Assembly: GCF_013334205.1 (NCBI RefSeq)
Contig: NZ_CP054424.1
Span: 2,872,001 to 2,936,000 of the forward strand
DNA length: 64,000 bases
From: Rhodoferax sp. BAB1
Lineage (GTDB): Bacteria; Pseudomonadota; Gammaproteobacteria; Burkholderiales; Burkholderiaceae_C
Direction: 5' to 3'
Shown: positions 57,860-64,000 of the stretch, one piece after another
Numbering within the stretch: position 1 is the first letter of the stretch
How the letters are laid out: every line of letters begins with the position of its first letter
Program-made: the position numbers and the translations under genes
The notes under the pieces: generated by a model
What the model was told of the DNA's origin: nothing
The model's input: only the letters and a program-made list of their open reading frames with translations
The model's database searches: none

Positions 57860-59191
57860 TCAGAGGATGTAGCGCGACAGGTCTTCGTTGCGGCTGAGGT
57901 CGGCCAGGCGCGCGTCGACATAGGCGGCATCGATACGCACGGTCTGTCCCTCAAGACGCGTCGCGTTGAAGCTCACCTCGTCGAGCAGGCGTTCCATCAC
58001 CGTGGCCAGGCGGCGCGCGCCGATGTTCTCGGTGCGCTCGTTCACGTCATAGGCGATCTGCGCCAGGCGCGTGATGCCCTCGGGGGCGAACACCAGCGTC
58101 ACGCCTTCGGTGGCCAGCAGGGCCTGGTACTGGCGCACCAGGGAAGCGTGCGTCTGCGTCAGGATGGCCTCGAAGTCCTGCACCGACAGCGATTGCAACT
58201 CCACGCGGATCGGCAGGCGCCCCTGCAGTTCGGGGATCAGGTCGCTGGGCTTGCTCAGGTGGAAGGCGCCGGAGGCGATGAAGAGGATGTGGTCGGTCTT
58301 GATGACACCGTACTTGGTGGAGACCGCGGTGCCCTCCACCAGCGGCAGCAGGTCGCGCTGCACGCCCTGGCGCGAGACCTCGGCCGTGCCGCTGCCCTCG
58401 GAGCGCGAGGTGACCTTGTCGATCTCGTCGATGAAGACAATGCCGTTCTGCTCGGCATTGGCCAGCGCCTGGGCGCGGATCTCTTCCTCGTTGACCAGCT
58501 TGCCCGCCTCTTCGTCGACCAGCAGCTTCATGGCTTCCGCGATCTTCAGCTTGCGTGCCTTGCGTTTGCCCGCACCGAGCTGGCCGAACATGCCGCGCAA
58601 CTGCTCGGCCATGTCCTCCATGCCGGCCGGCCCCATGATCTCGAGCTGGGGCCGCGGCTCGGCCAGGTCGAGTTCGATCTCGCGCTCGTCCAGCTGACCT
58701 TCGCGCAGCTTCTTGCGGAAGACCTGGCGCGCCGTGCTGTCGGACGCAGGTTCCGACACGGCCGCTTCATGGCGCGGCGGCGGGATCAGGACGTCGAGGA
58801 TGCGGTCCTCGGCGGCATCCTCGGCGCGCATGCGCACCTTTTTCATCTCCGTTTCGCGCGTCTGCTTGACGGCCACCTCCATGAGGTCGCGGATGATGGA
58901 GTCCACATCCTTGCCCACATAGCCCACCTCGGTGAACTTGGTGGCCTCGACCTTGATGAAAGGGGCATCAGCCAGCTTCGCCAGGCGGCGTGCGATCTCG
59001 GTCTTGCCCACGCCAGTGGGGCCGATCATCAGGATGTTCTTGGGCGTGATCTCCGGGCGCAGCGCGGCGTCCACCTGCTGGCGGCGCCAGCGGTTGCGCA
59101 AGGCGATGGCCACGGCGCGTTTGGCATCGGCCTGGCCGACGATGTGGCGGTCGAGTTCGGAGACGATCTCCTGCGGGGTCATGGAGGACAT
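57860..59191 (-). CDS. hslU: ATP-dependent protease ATPase subunit HslU
   Basis: AAA+ unfoldase of the HslUV protease. 443 aa. Starts [20 protein letters not shown]; Walker [16 protein letters not shown] (57-71), the pore motif GYVGKDVDS (GYVG), Walker [12 protein letters not shown], sensor and arginine-finger region with [17 protein letters not shown], and the C-terminal NEDLSRYIL tail that inserts into HslV. The I domain (about 110-240) carries variable sequence. 36 bases after hslV. Confidence 0.98.
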   Translation of the reverse strand: MSSMTPQEIVSELDRHIVGQADAKRAVAIALRNRWRRQQVDAALRPEITPKNILMIGPTGVGKTEIARRLAKLADAPFIKVEATKFTEVGYVGKDVDSIIRDLMEVAVKQTRETEMKKVRMRAEDAAEDRILDVLIPPPRHEAAVSEPASDSTARQVFRKKLREGQLDEREIELDLAEPRPQLEIMGPAGMEDMAEQLRGMFGQLGAGKRKARKLKIAEAMKLLVDEEAGKLVNEEEIRAQALANAEQNGIVFIDEIDKVTSRSEGSGTAEVSRQGVQRDLLPLVEGTAVSTKYGVIKTDHILFIASGAFHLSKPSDLIPELQGRLPIRVELQSLSVQDFEAILTQTHASLVRQYQALLATEGVTLVFAPEGITRLAQIAYDVNERTENIGARRLATVMERLLDEVSFNATRLEGQTVRIDAAYVDARLADLSRNEDLSRYIL

Positions 59192-59227
59192 GTCGGTATC
59201 GGGCGTGCAGACCGGGACGTGGAAGCT

Positions 59228-59776
59228 TCAGTCCAGCGTCTCGATCGTGTGGTTCAGGTTGGTATAGATGCAGAGTTCGCCGGCAATCTCCAGCGACTGC
59301 TTGACGATGTCGCGTGCGCCCAGCTCGGAGTGCTTGAGCAGGGCGATGGCCGCGGCCTGCGCGTAGGCGCCACCGGAGCCGATGGCCACCACGCCGTTTT
59401 CCGGCTCCAGCACGTCGCCGTTGCCGGTGATGATGAGCGAGCACTCGCGGTCGGCCACGGCCAGCATGGCCTCCAGGCGGCGCAGCACGCGGTCGGTGCG
59501 CCAGTCGCGCGTGAGTTCAATCGCCGCGCGCTGCAGATGCCCCTGGTGCTTCTCCAGCTTGGCCTCGAAGCGTTCGAAGAGCGTGAAGGCATCGGCGGTC
59601 GCGCCGGCAAAACCGGCCAGCACCTTGCCGTGGTAGAGCTTGCGCACCTTGCGCGCCGTGCCCTTGACGACGATATTGCCCAGCGTGACCTGCCCGTCGC
59701 CGCCGATGGCGACCTGCAGGCCGGCAGCCGTCTGGCGCCGCACACTGACGATGGTGGTGCCGTGAAATTGTTCCAT
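59228..59776 (-). CDS. hslV: ATP-dependent protease proteolytic subunit HslV
   Basis: Proteasome-beta-like threonine peptidase. 182 aa from [14 protein letters not shown]; cleavage after residue 6 would expose T7, the catalytic N-terminal Thr of TTIVSVRR. The rest shows the conserved [31 protein letters not shown] and [11 protein letters not shown] segments. First gene of hslVU. GACAAT lies six bases before the ATG and no Shine-Dalgarno is present. Confidence 0.97.
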   Translation of the reverse strand: MEQFHGTTIVSVRRQTAAGLQVAIGGDGQVTLGNIVVKGTARKVRKLYHGKVLAGFAGATADAFTLFERFEAKLEKHQGHLQRAAIELTRDWRTDRVLRRLEAMLAVADRECSLIITGNGDVLEPENGVVAIGSGGAYAQAAAIALLKHSELGARDIVKQSLEIAGELCIYTNLNHTIETLD

Positions 59777-59782
59777 GGCCGT

Positions 59783-59788
59783 ATTGTC
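59783..59788 (-). promoter_or_regulatory. -10-like GACAAT before hslV
   Basis: GACAAT then ACGGCC then ATG 59776. No Shine-Dalgarno or clear -35; possible leaderless start. A sigma-32 promoter, expected for hslV in E. coli, was not recognised. Confidence 0.4.
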
Positions 59789-59828
59789 CGGCATCCGAAT
59801 GCCGACCTAGGGTGCATGGGGTCTATGT

Positions 59829-59922
59829 CCAAGCACCCATGGAACCGGCTTTGCCGGGCCATCGGGTGCGCCCCCTTGAGGGGGGATACGACCCACACGA
59901 AGTGGGGGAGGGTCGGGGGTGG
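59829..59922. repeat. Intergenic GC-rich repeat, copy 3
   Basis: Contains GGAACCGGCTTTGCCGGGCC (59841-59860), identical to copy 1, then CCCCCTTGAGGGGGG and a GTGGGGGAGGGTCGGGGG tail. It lies between hslV and the end of the STAS-protein gene and can fold as hairpins. Confidence 0.75.
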
Positions 59923-59928
59923 GCGTCT

Positions 59929-61791
59929 CTACGCGGCGCGCGGAACGACGCGCGCGTGTTCGGAGATGCCGATCACGTTGAAGAAGGCGGCCACGATGCG
60001 ATTGACGTCGCGGAACTGCACCTGGCAGCCGCGGGCCTGCTGCTCGGCCACCCAGTTCAGGATGCTGCCGGCCGCCGAGAAATCCACGCGGATCAGGCGG
60101 GCACAGGAGACCACCATGCGGGTGGCGCCCCCCATGCCGGCTTCCAGCCGGGCCAGCACTTCGGCGGCATCGCCCAGGATCTCGCCGTAGAGTTCAACCA
60201 CCGCCGGTGGCTGGTCTTCCAGGCCGACCGGCACGGTCAGGTTCTGCAAGGGGTCGTCCCAGGTAGAGTGCGGGGCATCCCAGCTGGAGCGGATGGCTTC
60301 GGCTTCGGCCTCGGCGGCATCCATGGCCCCCTGCAGTTCGCAGCTGCAGCGCGGCTCCTGCCAGGAGGGGGGCGAGACCTCGTAGGTCACGCAATAGTCC
60401 AGCGCCACCAGCTCGAAGGCGTCCTGCAGGCGCATGATGCGCAGCGCATCCATGCGCAGCTGCCAGCACAGGGGATCGACGGTACGGTCGCCCGAAGGCG
60501 TGATCACCTGGAGCGCCCGCTCCAGGCTGGCCTGGCCGCGGAAGACCAGGGCAGCCGGCGTGACGCACCACTGGGCCACCAGGCGGGCCAGCACGGACAC
60601 AGCATCGAGGCCGATGACCGACAAGGCCTGCCAGTCCAGCACCAGCGTACCGGGCACTCGCATCAGGGTCTGCAGTTCTTCCAGGGCCGCGGCGCTCAGC
60701 TCGGCCGGGCAGCTCCAGTCCGGCGCACTGGCGGCCGAAGTGCTGGCACGCGCACTGACCGGCGCCACGCTGACCTTGGAGCGGCTCAGCAGGTCGGGTG
60801 TGGAGAACCAGGCCGGCGCCGAACGACCGAAACGGTTGGCGAACTCGATGGCCACGCTGTCAAAACGCGCCTGCTGCCCGGTGGCGCGGTAGAGGTCGAA
60901 CAGGGCCGACATCCAGGTCTCGGCCAGATCGGGACGCAGATTGTCCCCATTCAGCACGGCCAGCAGGCTCTCCTCGGCACCGGCATCGTCGCCATTGGCG
61001 AAGCGAATGGCAGCGTCCTCCAGATCCGGGTCGGTCAGGTTGTCGGACGGCACGGCAGCGTACAGGCGCTGGGTCGAAAAACCGGCGCCCATGGGCGCGC
61101 GGGCGGCCATGGGTTGCAGGCCTTGCGAACGGCTGGCGGGGGTGCGCCCGCCCGCCGCAGGGGACGCCTGCCGCATGGCCATCGGCGCCGGCATGGTGGG
61201 GGCGGCCTCGGCCAGCTGGGTGGGCGGGTATTCACCGCCGGACGGGCCATCCGCCCACTGGGAACTGTTGGGGCGCAGGGCCGAGGCCTCGGTCGGCTCG
61301 AAGCGGCTGTCCTCGGGCTCGGAATGGCTTGCCGCCGCGTCGGGCGCTGTGGTCGAGGCGGGTTCGGTCGGCCCGGCATCGGGCCGCAGGCCCGTTGACG
61401 AGACGGGGAAGGCGCCGGCACGTGAGGCGGCTTCCTTGCCCTTCCACCACTGGCGCGACATCTGCGCCTCGATCTCGTCGATCTTCTTCAGGGTCTCGGC
61501 GCGGTCGTCGTGGTTGGAGGTCAGGCTGCTCTGGAAGAAGGAGGGGCGGCCGGCCTGGTCGGCCGGGCCCAGCGGTTCGCGTCGGCGCAGCTTGCGCAGG
61601 TGGTCGAATTCGCGCTTGCGCACGAAGTCGTTCTGCCGCTTGCGCTCGATCATCTCCTTGAGCGCCTCCTTGCTGTAACCGCTGTCGGCCTCCGGCTCCT
61701 TCTGGTCGAGTTCGGACCAATCCTTGGTCGGATTGCGCACGAACTTGGCCACCTTGGACAACAAGCCGGACCGGTTTTCCTCTTCTGCCAT
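59929..61791 (-). CDS. Large STAS-domain protein of unknown function
   Basis: 620-aa cytoplasmic protein. A charged N-terminal helical part (1-110, with [18 protein letters not shown]) is followed by a low-complexity Pro/Ser/Ala linker (about 115-245), a short TPR-like stretch ([19 protein letters not shown]), a STAS-like fold (about 355-470, [23 protein letters not shown]) and a clearer C-terminal STAS domain (about 520-620) with [13 protein letters not shown], which matches the phospho-acceptor region of anti-sigma-factor antagonists (D-x-S). No kinase or sigma partner is adjacent. It could be a scaffold or a partner-switching protein. CATAAT precedes the ATG by six bases. Confidence 0.75.
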   Translation of the reverse strand: MAEEENRSGLLSKVAKFVRNPTKDWSELDQKEPEADSGYSKEALKEMIERKRQNDFVRKREFDHLRKLRRREPLGPADQAGRPSFFQSSLTSNHDDRAETLKKIDEIEAQMSRQWWKGKEAASRAGAFPVSSTGLRPDAGPTEPASTTAPDAAASHSEPEDSRFEPTEASALRPNSSQWADGPSGGEYPPTQLAEAAPTMPAPMAMRQASPAAGGRTPASRSQGLQPMAARAPMGAGFSTQRLYAAVPSDNLTDPDLEDAAIRFANGDDAGAEESLLAVLNGDNLRPDLAETWMSALFDLYRATGQQARFDSVAIEFANRFGRSAPAWFSTPDLLSRSKVSVAPVSARASTSAASAPDWSCPAELSAAALEELQTLMRVPGTLVLDWQALSVIGLDAVSVLARLVAQWCVTPAALVFRGQASLERALQVITPSGDRTVDPLCWQLRMDALRIMRLQDAFELVALDYCVTYEVSPPSWQEPRCSCELQGAMDAAEAEAEAIRSSWDAPHSTWDDPLQNLTVPVGLEDQPPAVVELYGEILGDAAEVLARLEAGMGGATRMVVSCARLIRVDFSAAGSILNWVAEQQARGCQVQFRDVNRIVAAFFNVIGISEHARVVPRAA

Positions 61792-61797
61792 GTCTGG

Positions 61798-61803
61798 ATT
61801 ATG
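61798..61803 (-). promoter_or_regulatory. -10-like CATAAT before the STAS gene
   Basis: CATAAT then CCAGAC then ATG 61791, in the 44-base gap after dksA. No Shine-Dalgarno, no clear -35; possible leaderless start. Confidence 0.4.
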
Positions 61804-61835
61804 CGGTGCGCGTCATTCGGGGCCTGAATTCCGGA

Positions 61836-62855
61836 TCAATCCCCGAACATTTTCTGCTTGAGTTCGCGCCGCTGCTGGGCTTCCAGCGAGAGCGTGGCTG
61901 TGGGCCGGGCCAGCAGGCGCCCCACGCCGATGGGCTCGCCGGTCTCGTCGCAGTAGCCGTAGTCACCGGCGTCGATGCGGCCGATCGACTGCTCGATCTT
62001 CTTGAGCAGCTTGCGCTCGCGGTCGCGCGTGCGCAGTTCCAGCGCGTGCTCTTCCTCGATGGTGGCGCGGTCGGCCGGGTCCGGCACGATGACGGTGTCC
62101 TCGCGCAGGTGCTCGGTGGTCTCGCCGGCGTTGTTCAGGATGTCCTGCTTGAGACGCTGCAGGCGCACGCGGAAGGCGGCCAGCTGCTTGTCGTTCATGT
62201 ACTCGCTGTCCGGCATGGCCACGAGTTCGTCGTCGCTCAGGGTTTCGCCCGGCTTGGTCTTCCAGTTGTTGACGAGCTTGGGGTCTTTTTTGACGGAGGA
62301 AGGCAGGGGGGGAGCAATCAGGGTCTGGGACATGGTCGGGGTGTAACTGGCCTTGACAGCGGTGGATGCCACCGACTGGGCCATGGAGGGAACGGTCAGC
62401 TGTGCCAGACGGGCCGAGGCCTTGGCCGTGCGCGCGGGCGAATCCGGCATGGCCGGCGTCGCCTTCACCGGCAGGGGCGCAGGCGCCTTGACCGGCAACT
62501 TGGCCACCACCGCCTTGACCGGGGTCTTGGCAGGCGCCTTGACCGGTGCTTTGGCGCTGGTTTTGCCGGCTTTGGCCGCCGGTTTGGCAACAGCTTTCTT
62601 GGGGGCGGCCGCCTTGACAGCAACCTTCTTGGCCGCCGGTTTGGCAGCCGTTTTCTTGGGGGCCGGTTTGGCCGCCGCCTTCTTGGCAGGCGGCTTGCTC
62701 ACAGCCTTCTTGGCCGCCACAGGTTTGGCAGTCTTCACGGCCGGTTTGGCCTTGGTCGCCGGCTTGGCAGCAGCTTTCTTGGGGGCCGGTTTGACCTTGC
62801 CCACTGCAGATTTGGCTTTGGAAGACACGGACACCTTTCCTGGTTTGGCTTTCAC
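61836..62855 (-). CDS. dksA: RNA polymerase-binding protein DksA with histone-like N-terminal extension
   Basis: 339 aa, over twice the 151 aa of E. coli DksA. Residues 1-about 135 are Lys/Ala/Pro repeats (KKAAAKPA type) like histone H1 tails; a linker (136-204) follows; the DksA core is about 205-339. The coiled-coil tip keeps D259, D262 and A264 (DPADRA), needed for ppGpp-dependent action, and the [14 protein letters not shown] helix is intact. The zinc finger is degenerate: of four Cys only C302 remains (T305, S323 and A326 replace the others). Start GTG 62855 follows GGAGAC. The longer frame to 62945 lacks support. Confidence 0.92.
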   Translation of the reverse strand: MKAKPGKVSVSSKAKSAVGKVKPAPKKAAAKPATKAKPAVKTAKPVAAKKAVSKPPAKKAAAKPAPKKTAAKPAAKKVAVKAAAPKKAVAKPAAKAGKTSAKAPVKAPAKTPVKAVVAKLPVKAPAPLPVKATPAMPDSPARTAKASARLAQLTVPSMAQSVASTAVKASYTPTMSQTLIAPPLPSSVKKDPKLVNNWKTKPGETLSDDELVAMPDSEYMNDKQLAAFRVRLQRLKQDILNNAGETTEHLREDTVIVPDPADRATIEEEHALELRTRDRERKLLKKIEQSIGRIDAGDYGYCDETGEPIGVGRLLARPTATLSLEAQQRRELKQKMFGD

Positions 62856-63044
62856 TTCTTGTCTCCTGGCAAGCTGGGCCTGCGCTAGTTTCTTCTGGCC
62901 TGCTGTTATACCCGCATTGCAGGCCCGGCCACGGGTTCCGGCCAAAATTTATGGCGCGCGAACGTACCGTCTTTCACAGGACTGACGCAGGGGTTGCGAA
63001 ATCGAGACACTACCCCTGAGCGCGCGGGCAAGGCGGGAGACTCC

Positions 63045-63117
63045 GAACCTGTGAAGAAATCGTAGCGAGCGGCCCGAGCGCAAGGCGGACGGAGCGCAGT
63101 AGATTTATCACAGGTTC
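63045..63117. repeat. 73-bp palindromic element between cobW-like gene and dksA
   Basis: Arms GAACCTGTGAAGAAATC (63045-63061) and GATTTATCACAGGTTC (63102-63117) are complementary except for a one-to-two-base mismatch, around a 40-base GC-rich centre. The right arm abuts the stop of the CobW-type gene. It may be a REP/MITE-like repeat or act as a terminator; no T-tract is present. Confidence 0.6.
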
Positions 63118-64000
63118 TCAGACCAGGCTCTGCTCCAGGCCCTGCAGCAGGATGTCCTTGGGCAGGTCGATGCCGATGAAGACCATCTTGCTCAGGCGCT
63201 GCTCGCCCTCGGCCCAGGCGGGCCCCAGGTCACTGCCCATGAGCTGGTGCACGCCCTGGAAAATCACCTTGCGGTCCGTGCCCTTCATGTGCAGCACGCC
63301 CTTGTAGCGCAGCATGCGCGGGCCGTAGATGTTGATGATGGCGCCCAGAAAGTCCTCCAGCTTGGCTGGATCGAAGGCGCGCTCGGAGCGGAAGACGAAG
63401 CTTTTCACATCATCGTCATGGTGATGGTGGTGACCATGGCCGTGCTGGTGCGAGGGATGGTTGCAGTGCTCGCCATGTTCGTGGTCATGGTCGTGGTGCT
63501 CATGCCCGTGCGCATGGTCGTGCTCGTCCTTGAGGAAATCCGGATCGATCTCCAGCTTGGCATTCAGGTTGAAGCCGCGCAGGTCGAACACCTCGCTGAT
63601 GGCCACCTCGCCGAAATGCACCGCCTTCTGCGGCGCCCGCGGGTTCATGTGCTTGAGACGGTGCTGCAGCGCCGCCACGTCATCGGCCGAGACCAGATCG
63701 GTCTTGCTGATGAAAACCTGGTCGGCAAAACCCACCTGGCGGCGCGCCTCCTGCCGGTCATTGAGCTGCTGGGCGGCGTGTTTGGCATCCACCAGGGTGA
63801 TGACGGAGTCCAGCAGGAAGCTCTCGGCAATCTCGTCGTCCATGAAGAAGGTCTGGGTCACCGGGCCGGGATCGGCGAGGCCCGTGGTCTCGATCACCAC
63901 GCGCTCGAAATCCAGTTCGCCCTTGCGTTTGCGGGCCGCCAGGTCCTGCAGGGTGGTGCGCAGGTCTTCCCGGATGGTGCAGCAGATGCAGCCGTTGCTC
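63118..64000 (-). CDS. CobW/COG0523 GTPase with His-rich region (5' end outside window)
   Basis: Partial gene: at least 294 codons, with the start beyond the right edge. The first visible residues are SNGCICCTIREDL, the CxCC metal-binding motif of COG0523 GTPases; the P-loop would lie just outside. Then VIETTGLADPGPV, FISKTDLVS (NKxD-type) and a very His-rich stretch (about 22 His within HAHGHEHHDHDHEHGEH and following) before the C-terminal CobW_C domain (SFVFRSERAFDPAKLEDFL). Such proteins act as metal chaperones, often for zinc or cobalt; the substrate is not evident. Upstream of dksA on the same strand, ended by a palindrome. Confidence 0.88.
   Translation of the reverse strand, partial: SNGCICCTIREDLRTTLQDLAARKRKGELDFERVVIETTGLADPGPVTQTFFMDDEIAESFLLDSVITLVDAKHAAQQLNDRQEARRQVGFADQVFISKTDLVSADDVAALQHRLKHMNPRAPQKAVHFGEVAISEVFDLRGFNLNAKLEIDPDFLKDEHDHAHGHEHHDHDHEHGEHCNHPSHQHGHGHHHHHDDDVKSFVFRSERAFDPAKLEDFLGAIINIYGPRMLRYKGVLHMKGTDRKVIFQGVHQLMGSDLGPAWAEGEQRLSKMVFIGIDLPKDILLQGLEQSLV

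Overview
The window is high-GC chromosomal core DNA from a betaproteobacterium, most likely a member of the Comamonadaceae (Burkholderiales). This rests on gene content and order: pilSR next to ampD and ffh, a division/cell-wall (dcw) cluster running mraZ to ftsZ and followed by lpxC, hslVU and a Lys/Ala-rich DksA upstream of mraZ, and short GC-rich intergenic repeats of a kind common in that family. I saw no tRNA, rRNA, CRISPR array, insertion sequence or prophage. Nearly every base is in a gene.

Layout. 1-7.7 kb: miaB converges on ffh; a divergent run follows (CcsA-like protein, small PP0621-like protein, pilS, pilR, ampD). 8-12.3 kb: nrdA and nrdB (class Ia ribonucleotide reductase) behind a pair of NrdR-type boxes. 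12.5-20.7 kb: histone H1-like gene with terminator, DUF167 gene, then on the minus strand a PfkB-type kinase, a DUF3426 protein, prmA-accC-accB, a TlpA-like thioredoxin and an unknown gene, with mpl divergent. 20.8-28.3 kb (minus): aroG-type DAHP synthase behind what looks like an aromatic-amino-acid attenuator, tldD, a 3-hydroxyisobutyrate-dehydrogenase-like gene, rodA, and a sensor kinase/response regulator pair. 28.5-33.3 kb (plus): yqiA-like esterase, RNB-family ribonuclease, TonB-like protein, mtgA, ruvC. 33.3-39.8 kb: secreted esterase, two small orphan genes, lpxC, and an operon of a DUF4394 lipoprotein, a cupredoxin-like protein and a GGDEF/EAL protein. 39.9-57.5 kb (minus): the dcw cluster mraZ-rsmH-ftsL-ftsI-murE-murF-mraY-murD-ftsW-(58-codon ORF)-murG-murC-ddl-ftsQ-ftsA-ftsZ. 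57.9-64 kb (minus): hslV-hslU, a STAS-domain protein, dksA and a CobW-type GTPase cut by the window end.

How the genes fit together. Most of the window serves cell-envelope growth and division: precursor synthesis (murC-F, mraY, murG, ddl), recycling (ampD, mpl), polymerisation (ftsI, ftsW, rodA, mtgA), divisome assembly (ftsA, ftsL, ftsQ, ftsZ) and lipid A (lpxC). Two SEDS glycosyltransferases (RodA and FtsW) are present. dcw genes are chained by ATGA overlaps that suggest translational coupling.

The most notable non-gene signals are: an aromatic leader peptide plus terminator before aroG; paired NrdR boxes before nrdA; four 10-bp-spaced MraZ-type repeats before mraZ; an 86/87-bp tandem repeat that creates a coupled small ORF between ftsW and murG; and a recurrent -10-like hexamer 6-7 bases before start codons that lack a Shine-Dalgarno sequence, which suggests leaderless transcripts. 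Protein oddities include a DksA with a 135-residue histone-like extension and a lost zinc finger, and a MurD with a 117-residue extension. No complete new system stands out. All homology statements come from recognition of sequence motifs, not from searches.
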